Source: Mycolicibacterium komanii (GTDB lineage: Bacteria > Actinomycetota > Actinomycetes > Mycobacteriales > Mycobacteriaceae). Taken from it: DNA of 64,000 bases. Below, one piece after another: positions 1 through 8,563 of this stretch. Where the stretch lies: assembly GCF_001050035.1 (NCBI RefSeq), contig NZ_CVTA01000005.1, positions 62,001 through 126,000 on the forward strand. The letters run 5' to 3'. The notes under the pieces are model-generated. The model was not told the DNA's origin and did no database searches. It saw nothing but the letters and a program-made list of their open reading frames with translations. The position numbers and the translations under genes were made by a program. Numbering within the stretch: the first letter of the stretch is position 1; the number at the start of each line of letters is the position of its first letter.

Positions 1-2
1 CT

Positions 3-1625
3 GCGCTGGGCGGAATCAGCGAAATCGGTCGGAACATGACCGTTTTCGAGCATCTGGGCCGGCTGCTGATCGTCGACTGCGGGGTGCTGTTCCCGACGCA
101 CGACGAGCCCGGCGTCGACCTGATCCTGCCCGACCTGCGCCTCGTGCAGGACCGGCTCGACGACGTCGAAGCCCTGGTGCTCACCCACGCGCACGAGGAC
201 CACATCGGCGCAATCCCGTTCCTGCTCAAGCTGCGTCACGACATTCCGGTGGTCGGGTCGAAGTTCACTCTCGCGCTGGTGGCCGAGAAATGCCGCGAAC
301 ATCGGATCAAGCCGGTCTTCGTCGAGGTCGACGAGGGTCAGAGCTCGCGACATGGCGTGTTCGAGTGCGAGTACTTCGCGGTCAACCACTCGATCCCCGG
401 CTGCCTGGCCATCGCGATCCACACCGGCGCCGGCACGGTGCTGCATACCGGCGACATCAAGCTCGACCAGTCGCCGCCCGACGGTAAGCCCACCGACCTG
501 CCCGGGATGTCACGACTCGGCGACGCGGGCGTGGACTTGTTCCTGTGCGACTCGACCAACGCCGAGATCCCCGGCGTCGGACCGTCGGAGAGCGAGATCG
601 GCCCGAACATGCACCGGCTGATCCGCAGCGCCCAGGGCCGTGTCATCGTGGCGTGCTTCGCGTCGAATGTCGGTCGCGTGCAACAGATCATCGACGCATC
701 GGTGGCGCTGGGCCGCAAGGTCGCGTTCGTCGGACGGTCGATGGTCCGCAACATGGGCATCGCCAAGGACCTCGGCTACCTCACCCTGCAGAACGACAAC
801 GACATCATCGACATCGGCGCCGCCGAGATGATGGCGCCCGAGCGCGTCGTGCTGGTCACCACCGGTACGCAGGGCGAGCCGATGGCGGCTCTGTCGCGGA
901 TGTCGCGCGGTGAGCACCGCAGCATCACCCTGACCGCGGGCGACCTCATCATCATGTCGTCGTCGCAGATACCGGGCAACGAGGAGGCGATCTTCGGCGT
1001 GCTCGACGCGCTCGCGAAGATCGGCGCGCGCGTCGTCACCAACGCCCAAGTCCGCGTGCATGTTACCGGGCACGCCTACGCCGGCGAGCTGTTGTTCCTC
1101 TACAACGGCGTACGGCCACGCAACGTGATGCCCGTGCACGGCACCTGGCGGATGCTGCGGGCCAACGCCGGTCTGGCCGCCCGGACCGGGGTGCCGGAGG
1201 AGAACATCGTGCTCGCCGAAAACGGCGTCAGCGTCGACCTGGTGGCCGGCCGGGCGTCGATCGCCGGTGCGGTGCCGACCGGCAAGATGTTCGTCGACGG
1301 ACTGATCACCGGCGACGTCGGCGACGCCGTCGTCGGCGAACGGCTCACGCTCTCATCCGGATTCATCGGCATTACCGTCGTCCTCCAGCGCGGCACCGGA
1401 AAGCCCGCGGCCGCACCGCATCTGCATTCCCGCGGTTTCTCCGAGGATCCCAAGGCCCTCGAACCCGCCATCCGCAAGGTGGAGGAAGCGCTTGAAGCGC
1501 TTGTCGCCGAACGGGTCACCGACATCAACCGCATCGCCCAGGCGTCACGGCGCGCCGTCGGCAAATGGGTGGGCGAGGTCTACCGGCGTCAGCCGATGAT
1601 CGTACCGACGGTCATCGAGGTCTGA
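3..1625 (+). CDS. rnj: Ribonuclease J (5' end outside window)
   Basis: Metallo-beta-lactamase/beta-CASP ribonuclease that processes and degrades RNA in the cytoplasm; counterpart of M. tuberculosis Rv2752c. The frame is open from base 3, and the residues before the first ATG (position 36) read ALGGISEIGRN, which is normal family sequence, so ATG 36 is internal and the real start lies upstream of the window. The zinc-binding motif THAHEDH is near base 183, and the late beta-CASP motifs HVTGHA and PVHGTWR follow. The C-terminal region ends with VPTVIEV. It converges on a small secreted-protein gene 6 bases downstream. The family assignment is very secure. Confidence 0.95.
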   Translation, partial: ALGGISEIGRNMTVFEHLGRLLIVDCGVLFPTHDEPGVDLILPDLRLVQDRLDDVEALVLTHAHEDHIGAIPFLLKLRHDIPVVGSKFTLALVAEKCREHRIKPVFVEVDEGQSSRHGVFECEYFAVNHSIPGCLAIAIHTGAGTVLHTGDIKLDQSPPDGKPTDLPGMSRLGDAGVDLFLCDSTNAEIPGVGPSESEIGPNMHRLIRSAQGRVIVACFASNVGRVQQIIDASVALGRKVAFVGRSMVRNMGIAKDLGYLTLQNDNDIIDIGAAEMMAPERVVLVTTGTQGEPMAALSRMSRGEHRSITLTAGDLIIMSSSQIPGNEEAIFGVLDALAKIGARVVTNAQVRVHVTGHAYAGELLFLYNGVRPRNVMPVHGTWRMLRANAGLAARTGVPEENIVLAENGVSVDLVAGRASIAGAVPTGKMFVDGLITGDVGDAVVGERLTLSSGFIGITVVLQRGTGKPAAAPHLHSRGFSEDPKALEPAIRKVEEALEALVAERVTDINRIAQASRRAVGKWVGEVYRRQPMIVPTVIEV

Positions 1626-1631
1626 CTCGTC

Positions 1632-2003
1632 TCAACCCACCGCTCCGGCCGGGGCGGGCGTGAAGGTTTGGACGGTTCCGGGATTGCCGAATACCGGCGG
1701 CCGCGCGGGTTCAAGTGTCGCCGTGGTTATCACCGAAGGACGGCTGGGGGTGATATTTGCCTCCTCCGCGGGCGGAGACTGGCACTTCTTCAGGGCGGCG
1801 TTCCACACGCCGCCGGAACCGACGCAGCAGTGGTGTAGGTGCTCGTCGAACTCCTCTTGGGTGAAACCTCGCCCGAGTCCGCTATTCCGGCACTGGTCGA
1901 ATGCGCCGATATCCCATTCGGGCACCGCGCTCGCATTTGTGGCAGTGGCGAGCGCCGCGACGGCCGCGAAGGCTGCAGCCGCGGTGGTGATTTGTGATCT
2001 CAT
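1632..2003 (-). CDS. Small secreted cysteine-containing protein
   Basis: Predicted 123-aa exported protein of unknown function. Residues 1-26 form a classical signal peptide (alanine-rich core, probable cleavage after ASA before VPEW). The mature part carries four cysteines (residues 38, 59, 60 and 74), enough for two disulfides, then a proline/threonine-rich tail. An open frame continues upstream to 2204, but ATG 2003 is chosen because the signal peptide begins there. It resembles short secreted mycobacterial proteins kept only within the genus. It runs in the same direction as the SDR gene upstream but with a 157-base gap, so it may have its own promoter. Confidence 0.75.
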   Translation of the reverse strand: MRSQITTAAAAFAAVAALATATNASAVPEWDIGAFDQCRNSGLGRGFTQEEFDEHLHHCCVGSGGVWNAALKKCQSPPAEEANITPSRPSVITTATLEPARPPVFGNPGTVQTFTPAPAGAVG

Positions 2004-2160
2004 GTTCGTTCCATTCGGTCGATTGCTCGGGGTGCGGTGTAGCGGTGTTGCTGAACGAGAGGCTGCCGAATGCACCGCAAATCCGTTATGGCTCCGCCGC
2101 CAGAATCCATCGCCGAAAAAGGAAGGTTTTCCTATCCGCCAGGTAAGTACCGGCGCGAGG

Positions 2161-2973
2161 CTAACGCTTGTTGACCGACCCGGCGTCGACGGGCAGGGCG
2201 ACACCGGTGACGTACCGCGCCGCGTCGGACACCAGCCACGCCACCGCGTTCGCGATGTCCTCGGCCTGCAGCACCTGCACCGGCAGCGCGTTGCCCATGT
2301 CCTGCGGGGTCTTCTCCGCGATGCTGCCCAACCATTCGCGGGTGGCCTCGTTGTTGATCATCGGGGTGTCCACGCCGGCGGGATGCACCGAGTTGACCCG
2401 GATGCTGTGCGGGGCAAGCAGGTTGGCGTACAGCCGCATCAAACCGACGATGCCGTGCTTGGCGGCGACGTAGCCGATCGCGCCGGGGTCGTCGCTGCCG
2501 ACTCCGATCAGACCGGCGACCGAACTGGTGAGCACGATCGAGCCGCCGTCGCCGTGGGCGAGCAGCGCCTCCTTCGACACCTCGACCGTGTGGTGCACAC
2601 CGGTGAGGTTCACGTCGATCACGTCGCGCCATCCGTCGGCGCCCGACTGCATCGGCGCGATGCCGGCGTTGGCGACGACGATGTCGAGACGGCCGAATTC
2701 GTCGAGGCCGGCCCGCAGGGCCGACGCCAACGCGTCCTGATCGCGAACGTCGGCCTGCCGCGCCACTATTCGCGCGCCGGTGTCCTCGACCAGCTTCACG
2801 GTCTCGGCCAGATCGTCGGCCGTCGCGAGCGGATAGGGCACCGACGCGATCTGATCGCAGAGGTCGACGGCGATGATGTGCGCGCCCTCGGCGGCCAGCT
2901 TCACCGCCTCGGCGCGGCCCTGGCCGCGGGCCGCACCCGTGATGAACGCGACTTTGCCTGCGAGCCCGGCCAT
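2161..2973 (-). CDS. Mycofactocin-coupled SDR family oxidoreductase
   Basis: Short-chain dehydrogenase/reductase of 270 aa, counterpart of Rv2750. The Rossmann motif TGAARGQG sits at residues 12-19, the NAG motif in VANAGIAP, the catalytic serine in LTSSVAG, and the YxxxK pair in YVAAKHG. The TGAARGQGR start and an insertion after the second strand are typical of the SDR subfamily that holds its NAD and passes electrons to the redox peptide mycofactocin rather than exchanging free NAD. The natural substrate, probably an alcohol, is unknown. The start overlaps the stop of the upstream monooxygenase gene (TGATG), so the two are translationally coupled. Confidence 0.88.
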   Translation of the reverse strand: MAGLAGKVAFITGAARGQGRAEAVKLAAEGAHIIAVDLCDQIASVPYPLATADDLAETVKLVEDTGARIVARQADVRDQDALASALRAGLDEFGRLDIVVANAGIAPMQSGADGWRDVIDVNLTGVHHTVEVSKEALLAHGDGGSIVLTSSVAGLIGVGSDDPGAIGYVAAKHGIVGLMRLYANLLAPHSIRVNSVHPAGVDTPMINNEATREWLGSIAEKTPQDMGNALPVQVLQAEDIANAVAWLVSDAARYVTGVALPVDAGSVNKR

Positions 2974-3287
2974 CAGGAGCGCAGTGCGCCCTTGCTCGGG
3001 TCTCCGGCGACGACAGGCTGCAGCATCTTGATGTCCGGCGCGCCGTCGAGATGCTCGCCGACCGCGCCGAACAGCTCACCGATCGCCGGCGCGGTGCTGT
3101 GCGTCTTCAGGGCGTCCTCGTCCGCCCACTGCTCGACGAACACGAACGTTCCATTCGCCTCGTGCAGCGCGTAGAGCTCGCACCCGGGCTCCTGGTGGAC
3201 CGCCTCGATGGCCTTCTTGCAGGCGTCCCGCACCGTGTCGACGGATTCGGGTTTGGCGGTCATGGTGGCGACAACGACGACGGGCAT
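2973..3287 (-). CDS. Antibiotic biosynthesis monooxygenase (ABM) domain protein
   Basis: A 104-aa ferredoxin-like alpha/beta barrel protein of the ABM/YgiN type, counterpart of Rv2749. Family members are small cofactor-free monooxygenases or quinol oxidases; the substrate here is not known. Visible features are the first strand [11 protein letters not shown], the helix around [16 protein letters not shown], and the FVFVEQW strand. A longer frame starts at 3338, but ATG 3287 gives exactly the length known in M. tuberculosis. Its stop codon shares a base with the start of the downstream SDR, suggesting a two-gene operon in which the two proteins act on related substrates. Confidence 0.85.
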   Translation of the reverse strand: MPVVVVATMTAKPESVDTVRDACKKAIEAVHQEPGCELYALHEANGTFVFVEQWADEDALKTHSTAPAIGELFGAVGEHLDGAPDIKMLQPVVAGDPSKGALRS

Positions 3288-3353
3288 GCGGCGAAACTCC
3301 TCGGTGAGTGCTGCTGGACGAGTGCACAGCCTACTCACCGACCCCCGCGACGC

Positions 3354-3806
3354 TCAGACCACGTCGATCCAGATCGTGAACGCCACGGCAAGCACCGTGA
3401 CGACGACGAGCCCGACCGTGTCCACCGCACCGATCCGCGGGGCGTCGGTGCGGTGGATGCGCAACTCCCGCGCCAGGAGGAACAACGGAAACGTCACGCT
3501 GATCGCGACCAGGAACGAGGCGACGACGTACACCCAGACGAACCGGATGCCTTGTTTGCGCGCCTCGAACACCATGAAGATCACCGCGGCGAGCAGGAAC
3601 AGGGTGATGTCGGCGGTGATCGACCGCGACGCCGGGTTGACCTTGGTGTCTTCCCAGAACACCCGGAGGAATCCCGCCCCGCGGTCGAGGTAGGCCAGGT
3701 TCTGGCTCCAGGTGGCGATCAGCGCGACGACCGCGATGACGCCATACGCGGCGCACAGCGCTTTGGTGGTGGTCGGCAGGCCCGCCGACGTGTTGGTTTC
3801 GGTCAT
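3354..3806 (-). CDS. DUF2834 family membrane protein
   Basis: A 150-aa integral membrane protein with four hydrophobic stretches: ALCAAYGVIAVVALIATW, the ITADITLFLLAAVIFMVFEA region, VWVYVVASFLVAISVTFPLFL, and VGLVVVTVLAVAFTIWI near the C-terminus. The combination of a TADITLF helix and an EARKxGIRFVW loop is characteristic of DUF2834. Its function is unknown. It is divergent from ftsK, with about 98 bases between the two starts, and lies just upstream of the ABM/SDR pair with a 66-base gap. There is no sign of transfer or decay. Confidence 0.8.
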   Translation of the reverse strand: MTETNTSAGLPTTTKALCAAYGVIAVVALIATWSQNLAYLDRGAGFLRVFWEDTKVNPASRSITADITLFLLAAVIFMVFEARKQGIRFVWVYVVASFLVAISVTFPLFLLARELRIHRTDAPRIGAVDTVGLVVVTVLAVAFTIWIDVV

Positions 3807-3904
3807 TTCCGCACGGTAAGTCGCAAAAGCGCATCAATCGATACGGATCTGTTACCCGTGTGGCAGATGGTGAATCTGGGGCTGGAGCGACTAGGCTTAC
3901 AAGC

Positions 3905-6373
3905 ATGCCTAGTAAGACCGCCGCGCGCTCTGGAACCCGTTCGACCAGGTCAAAACAGGGTGCGCGCTCCGGTGGCCGGGCGGCGCCGCGACGCAAGCCG
4001 GCACCGCGGCGGACCTCGTCACCCATTTCGTCGGCCGGCGCCTCGGTCGGTCGGGGAATGCGGGCGGGCTGGCTGATGCTGGCCAAGGGCGCCGGTACCA
4101 CCGCGCGTTCCGTCGGTCGGGCCCGCGATCTGGAACCGGGTCATCGGCGTGACGGCATCGCCCTGGCGCTGCTGGGCCTGGCGGTGATCGTCGCGGCGAG
4201 TTCGTGGTTCGGCGCCGCGGGTCCGGTGGGTGACTGGCTCGACATGTTCCTGCGGACGTTGATCGGCGCCGCCGTCGTGCTCGTCCCGATCGCGCTGGCC
4301 GGCATCGGCATCACGCTCATGCGCACCGAACCCGATCCGGACGCCAGGCCGAGGCTGATCCTCGGTACGGCGATGATCGCGCTGCCGGCGCTCGGGCTGT
4401 GGCACCTGTGGGCCGGTTCGCCGCAGGATTCCACCGCCCGCCAGCATGCCGCCGGCTTCTTCGGCTTCGCGATCGGCGGCCCGCTCTCCGACGGGCTCAC
4501 CGCATGGATCGCCGCGCCGCTGCTGTTCATCGGTGTGTTGTTCGGCGTATTGCTGGTGACCGGCACCACGATTCGCGAAGTGCCGTCGACGGTTCGCGCC
4601 ATGTTCTCCGCGCGTGGCTACGACGAGTACGACTACGACGAGTACGACGAGTACGACGACGAGGACACCGCCGTCATCTCCGAGTCCGACGACTTCTCCG
4701 ACGGCTACTACGACAATTCGTTCCCGCCCGGCGACGACGCCGAACAGGCGTGGCCGTCGGGCACACCGATGGAGAACTATCCGCTCTCCGACGAAGCGCC
4801 CACGATTCCCGAGCCGACCGCGAAGACCCGCAAGAAGAAACCGAAGACCTCGACGATGACGCTGGACCGTGTCGTCGACGGGCCGTACTCGCTGCCGCCG
4901 CTCGATCTGCTGATCGCCGGTGATCCTCCGAAACGCCGCAGCGCGGGCAACGACCGGATGATCGAGGCCATCACCGAGGTGCTCGACCAGTTCAAGGTCA
5001 ACGCGTCGGTGACCGGCTGCACCCGCGGCCCGACCGTCACCCGCTACGAGGTCGAGCTCGGACCGGGCGTCAAGGTCGAGAAGATCACTGCGCTACAACG
5101 CAATATCGCCTATGCGGTGGCGACGGAGAGCGTCCGCATGTTGGCGCCCATTCCGGGCAAGTCCGCCGTCGGCATCGAGGTGCCCAACGTGGACCGCGAG
5201 ATGGTGCGGCTGGCCGACGTGCTGACCGACCCGGCCACCCGCGGCGACCACCACCCGCTGGTCATCGGTCTGGGCAAAGACATTGAGGGTGAATACATCT
5301 CGGCGAACCTCGCCAAGATGCCGCACCTGCTGGTCGCCGGCTCGACCGGTTCGGGCAAGTCGAGCTTCGTGAACTCGATGCTGGTCTCGCTGCTGGTGCG
5401 GGCCACGCCGGACGAGGTCAGGATGATCCTGATCGATCCGAAGATGGTGGAACTGACGCCGTACGAGGGCATTCCGCACCTGATCACGCCGATCATCACC
5501 CAGCCGAAGAAGGCGGCCGCCGCGCTGGCGTGGCTGGTGGAGGAGATGGAACAGCGCTACCAGGACATGCAGGCCTCGCGGGTGCGACACATCGACGACT
5601 TCAACAAGAAGGTGCGCTCGGGCGAGATCACCGCGCCGCTGGGCAGCCAGCGCGAGTACAAGCCCTACCCGTACATCGTCGCGATCGTCGACGAGCTCGC
5701 CGACCTGATGATGACCGCCCCGCGCGACGTCGAGGACGCGATCGTGCGCATCACCCAGAAGGCGCGCGCGGCAGGCATCCACCTGGTGCTGGCCACGCAG
5801 CGTCCCTCGGTCGACGTCGTCACCGGTCTGATCAAGACCAACGTGCCGTCGCGGTTGGCGTTCGCCACGTCGTCGTTGACCGACAGCCGCGTCATCCTCG
5901 ACCAGCAGGGTGCCGAGAAGCTGATCGGCATGGGTGACGGACTGTTCCTGCCGATGGGCGCCAACAAGCCGATCCGCCTGCAGGGCGCGTTCATCACCGA
6001 CGACGAGATCCACGCCGTGGTGGAAGCGACCAAGGCGCAGGCCGAGCCGGAGTACACCGAAGGCGTCACCAACGCCAAGACCAACAGCGAGCGCACCGAT
6101 GTCGACCCGGACATCGGCGACGACATGGACGTCTTCCTGCAGGCTGTTGAGCTGGTGGTGTCGAGCCAGTTCGGGTCGACGTCGATGTTGCAGCGCAAAC
6201 TGCGCGTCGGGTTCGCCAAGGCGGGCCGGCTGATGGATCTGATGGAAACCCGCAACATCGTCGGGCCCAGCGAGGGTTCCAAGGCGCGCGAGGTTCTGGT
6301 CAAGCCCGACGAACTGGCGGCGACGCTGGCGTCGATCCGCGGATCGGACTCCGGCAGCGACGACGACGAGTGA
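3905..6373 (+). CDS. ftsK: DNA translocase FtsK/SpoIIIE
   Basis: Septal DNA pump that clears chromosome dimers and terminus DNA from the closing division septum; counterpart of Rv2748c. ATG 3905 (MPSKTAARSG) gives 822 aa; the in-frame GTG at 3860 would add 15 residues. In order it has a basic, serine/arginine-rich N-terminus, hydrophobic segments between about 4150 and 4590, a very acidic linker with YDEYDYDEYDEY repeats (4619-4672), the RecA-like motor with Walker A AGSTGSGKSS (near 5338), the Walker B strand IVAIVDELADLMM, and a C-terminal winged-helix gamma domain (SSQFGSTSMLQRKLRVGFAK) that reads DNA polarity sequences. It is shorter than the 883-aa M. tuberculosis protein, mostly in the linker. 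Confidence 0.95.
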   Translation: MPSKTAARSGTRSTRSKQGARSGGRAAPRRKPAPRRTSSPISSAGASVGRGMRAGWLMLAKGAGTTARSVGRARDLEPGHRRDGIALALLGLAVIVAASSWFGAAGPVGDWLDMFLRTLIGAAVVLVPIALAGIGITLMRTEPDPDARPRLILGTAMIALPALGLWHLWAGSPQDSTARQHAAGFFGFAIGGPLSDGLTAWIAAPLLFIGVLFGVLLVTGTTIREVPSTVRAMFSARGYDEYDYDEYDEYDDEDTAVISESDDFSDGYYDNSFPPGDDAEQAWPSGTPMENYPLSDEAPTIPEPTAKTRKKKPKTSTMTLDRVVDGPYSLPPLDLLIAGDPPKRRSAGNDRMIEAITEVLDQFKVNASVTGCTRGPTVTRYEVELGPGVKVEKITALQRNIAYAVATESVRMLAPIPGKSAVGIEVPNVDREMVRLADVLTDPATRGDHHPLVIGLGKDIEGEYISANLAKMPHLLVAGSTGSGKSSFVNSMLVSLLVRATPDEVRMILIDPKMVELTPYEGIPHLITPIITQPKKAAAALAWLVEEMEQRYQDMQASRVRHIDDFNKKVRSGEITAPLGSQREYKPYPYIVAIVDELADLMMTAPRDVEDAIVRITQKARAAGIHLVLATQRPSVDVVTGLIKTNVPSRLAFATSSLTDSRVILDQQGAEKLIGMGDGLFLPMGANKPIRLQGAFITDDEIHAVVEATKAQAEPEYTEGVTNAKTNSERTDVDPDIGDDMDVFLQAVELVVSSQFGSTSMLQRKLRVGFAKAGRLMDLMETRNIVGPSEGSKAREVLVKPDELAATLASIRGSDSGSDDDE

Positions 6374-6374
6374 C

Positions 6375-6417
6375 TTGTGCACATCTAGGAGCGCTCAGCG
6401 CAACGAGAGGTGCACAA
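6375..6417. terminator. Hairpin between convergent ftsK and argA
   Basis: The inverted repeat TTGTGCAC (6375-6382) and GTGCACAA (6410-6417) brackets a second small GCGCT/AGCGC repeat. It fills the 48-base gap between the ftsK stop and the argA stop, so it could act as a two-way transcription terminator. There is no long T-run on either strand, which is common in mycobacteria. The function is inferred from position and symmetry only. Confidence 0.5.
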
Positions 6418-6421
6418 ATCG

Positions 6422-6931
6422 CTAGAGAGTCAACAGCATTCGGGTGTTGCCGAGGATGTTCGGCTTGACGTAGGACAGGTCGAGGAACTCGGCGACGCCG
6501 GTGTCGTACGAGCGGCACATCTCCTCGTAGACCTCGGCGGTCACGGGTGTGCCGTCGATCTCGCGAAACCCGTGCCTGCTGAAAAACTCCACCTCGAAGG
6601 TGAGCACGAAGATCCGCTCGAGGCGCAACTCGCGCGCGACGTCGAGCAGTTTGTCGACGATCGCATGCCCGACGCCCTGACCCCTGACCTTCGGATGCAC
6701 CGCGACGGTGCGCACCTCGCCGAGGTCCGACCACAAGACGTGCAGCGCGCCGCAGCCGATCAGTTCGCCGTCGTATTCGGCGACCCAGAACTCCTGGACG
6801 GCCTCGTAGAGCGTGACCAGATTCTTCTCGAGCAGGATCTTGCCGGAATAGATGTCGACCAAGGATTTGATGGCGGGGACATCCGAGGTTCGCGCACGCC
6901 GCACGACGACCTCGCCGGATTCTGCGCTCAC
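6422..6931 (-). CDS. argA: Amino-acid N-acetyltransferase (GNAT)
   Basis: A 169-aa GNAT-fold enzyme matching Rv2747, which acetylates glutamate (and glutamine) as the first step of arginine synthesis. The acetyl-CoA binding loop is visible in VRTVAVHPKVRGQGVG, and FFSRHGF is typical of ArgA C-termini. It is much shorter than E. coli ArgA because it lacks the amino-acid-kinase domain, which is normal for mycobacteria. It is divergent from pgsA with only about 40 bases between starts, and converges on ftsK. The start ATG 6931 agrees with the known M. tuberculosis length of about 174 aa. Confidence 0.88.
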   Translation of the reverse strand: MSAESGEVVVRRARTSDVPAIKSLVDIYSGKILLEKNLVTLYEAVQEFWVAEYDGELIGCGALHVLWSDLGEVRTVAVHPKVRGQGVGHAIVDKLLDVARELRLERIFVLTFEVEFFSRHGFREIDGTPVTAEVYEEMCRSYDTGVAEFLDLSYVKPNILGNTRMLLTL

Positions 6932-6972
6932 ACGTGGAGAGTATCTGTTCGAGCAACCGATATTCTGTTGCG

Positions 6973-7569
6973 GTGTCGGGCCAACCCCATATCGATCCGC
7001 TGGTCCCGCGCGCCCGTGTAGCGAACATCGCGAATGTGCTCACCGGCGTGCGGATGGCGTTGGTTCCGGTTTTCCTCGCTTTTCTGTTCGTCGGCGACGG
7101 GCATGAAACGTTCTGGCGGATAGCCGCATTCGTGGTGTTCACCGTCGCGGTGATCACCGACCGGTTCGACGGGGCGTTGGCCCGCAACTACGGCATGGTC
7201 ACCGAGTTCGGCACACTGGCCGACCCCATCGCCGATAAGGCGCTCATCGGCGCGGCACTGATCGGGCTCTCGATGCTGGGCGACCTGCCGTGGTGGATCA
7301 CGGTGGTGATCCTGATTCGCGAGATCGGCATCACCGCGCTGCGGTTCGCCGTCTTGCGCCACGGCGTGATCCCGGCCAGCCGCGGCGGCAAGCTCAAGAC
7401 GCTCGTGCAGGGGGTGGCGATCGGCCTGTTCGTGCTCCCGCTGTCCGGTGCGTGGCTGGCGGCCGCCTGGGTGATCATGTGGGCCGCGGTCATCCTGACC
7501 GTGCTCACCGGCATCGACTACGTCGTGTCGGCGATCAGGGACTCCCGTGGACGACCCGCTCGTCAGTGA
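6973..7569 (+). CDS. pgsA: CDP-diacylglycerol-glycerol-3-phosphate 3-phosphatidyltransferase
   Basis: Integral membrane enzyme that makes phosphatidylglycerophosphate, the precursor of phosphatidylglycerol and cardiolipin; counterpart of Rv2746c (pgsA3). The CDP-alcohol phosphotransferase signature is complete: DRFDGALAR, then G and the ADPIAD pair that binds the metal ions. Several membrane helices follow. GTG 6973 (VSGQPHIDPL) gives 198 aa; an upstream in-frame GTG at 6934 would run into the promoter region shared with argA. The 3' end overlaps the next gene by 23 bases, so they are one operon. Confidence 0.9.
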   Translation: MSGQPHIDPLVPRARVANIANVLTGVRMALVPVFLAFLFVGDGHETFWRIAAFVVFTVAVITDRFDGALARNYGMVTEFGTLADPIADKALIGAALIGLSMLGDLPWWITVVILIREIGITALRFAVLRHGVIPASRGGKLKTLVQGVAIGLFVLPLSGAWLAAAWVIMWAAVILTVLTGIDYVVSAIRDSRGRPARQ

Positions 7570-8035
7570 CGACGCTCGCGCGCTGGTCGCCGACCTCACG
7601 GTGCGCGGGCAGACGGTCGCGACGGCCGAGTCGCTGACGGCGGGCCTGCTGGCGGCGACGCTGGCGGGCGTGCCCGGTGCCAGCGTCGTGCTCCGCGGCG
7701 GCCTGGTCACCTACGTCGAGGACACCAAGGTCTCACTGGCGGGGGTGGCCCGCGAGGTGCTCGACGAGGTGGGGCCGGTCGCGGCGCCGACCGCGCGGGC
7801 TCTGGCCGTCGGTGCCCAACAGCGTTGCGGGGCGACCTGGGGTGTGGGCCTGACCGGCGTCGCCGGACCCGAAGCACACGGCGGGCACCCCGTCGGGACC
7901 GTCTTCCTCGGTATCGCCGGACCGGTTCAGACCGACGTCGTCGAGTTGCGGCTGGCCGGATCGCGATGGGACATCCGGCTCGCGGCGGTCGGCGAAGCCC
8001 TCGCGCGCCTGCGCTCCGCCGTCGCCGGACAGTGA
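7547..8035 (+). CDS. CinA C-terminal domain protein (nicotinamide-nucleotide amidohydrolase)
   Basis: A 162-aa stand-alone CinA-C/PncC domain. The family hydrolyses NMN to NaMN in pyridine-nucleotide salvage. The motifs ATAESLTAG near the start, LRGGLVTYVEDTK, and GVAGPEAHGGHPVGTVFLG near the end are diagnostic. The usual N-terminal CinA domain is missing, as in E. coli PncC. It starts at GTG 7547 inside the pgsA coding region. It sits directly before clgR, a place where M. tuberculosis H37Rv shows no annotated gene. Confidence 0.87.
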   Translation: MDDPLVSDDARALVADLTVRGQTVATAESLTAGLLAATLAGVPGASVVLRGGLVTYVEDTKVSLAGVAREVLDEVGPVAAPTARALAVGAQQRCGATWGVGLTGVAGPEAHGGHPVGTVFLGIAGPVQTDVVELRLAGSRWDIRLAAVGEALARLRSAVAGQ

Positions 8036-8047
8036 TCTGCGCCATCC

Positions 8048-8075
8048 GGGAACCAACCGGCCCGCTCTCAGCGTT
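8048..8075 (+). promoter_or_regulatory. Candidate SigE-type promoter of clgR
   Basis: GGGAACC (8048-8054) is followed after 17 bases by CGTT (8072-8075), close to the mycobacterial SigE consensus GGGAACY-N15/16-CGTT. It lies 43 bases before the clgR start. In M. tuberculosis, clgR is known to be transcribed by SigE under envelope stress, so the match is meaningful although the spacer is one base longer than the best consensus. Confidence 0.6.
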
Positions 8076-8117
8076 GCCCTAATGGATCCCAGAAATTGAC
8101 TCCGAAGGGAGAGCACG

Positions 8118-8438
8118 ATGACGGCATTGCTGCGCGAGGTGATCGGCGACGTGCTGCGTCGTGCCCGCGTCGACCAGGGACGCACCTTGCGCGAGGTGTC
8201 CGACACCGCGCGAGTCAGCCTGGGCTACCTCTCCGAGGTCGAGCGCGGCCGCAAGGAAGCCTCGAGCGAACTGCTCAACGCGATCTGCGGCGCCCTCGAC
8301 GTGCCGCTCTCGCAGGTGCTCTTCGACGCCGGTCAGGAAATGGAGCGCGAGGAGCGTGCCGCCTTCGCCGGCGCCGCCAACATCGACGCCACCACCAAGG
8401 TGGTCATCCCGCAGGTCGTGTCGATGGCGGTCGCCTGA
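8118..8438 (+). CDS. clgR: Transcriptional regulator ClgR
   Basis: A 106-aa XRE-type helix-turn-helix activator, counterpart of Rv2745c. It switches on the Clp protease genes and the envelope-stress operon it heads. The helix-turn-helix covers roughly residues 8-65 ([19 protein letters not shown], then [12 protein letters not shown]). A strong ribosome-binding site (AAGGGAG) precedes ATG 8118. The C-terminal residues VVSMAVA are hydrophobic, resembling tails through which Clp proteases recognise ClgR in related actinobacteria. A SigE-type promoter lies just upstream and pspA follows 125 bases downstream. Confidence 0.93.
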   Translation: MTALLREVIGDVLRRARVDQGRTLREVSDTARVSLGYLSEVERGRKEASSELLNAICGALDVPLSQVLFDAGQEMEREERAAFAGAANIDATTKVVIPQVVSMAVA

Positions 8439-8563
8439 CGCGCCGATGCGCTGACGCGCGACCCGAGTGACTGTGGTGATACGCGCTGACCCGATAGATT
8501 GGGCAGCACGGTAAGCCGGGCCGGCGAGTCCGAGACAACGACACGAAGGCGGAGTGAACTGAC

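Noticed and set aside
1660..3174. Plus-strand frame of about 500 codons
   Set aside because: It runs opposite to the secreted-protein, SDR and ABM genes and has arginine/histidine-rich shadow composition typical of GC-rich DNA.
5093..6382. Minus-strand frame opposite ftsK
   Set aside because: Rich in V, D, H, R from the reverse reading of FtsK codons; no family features.
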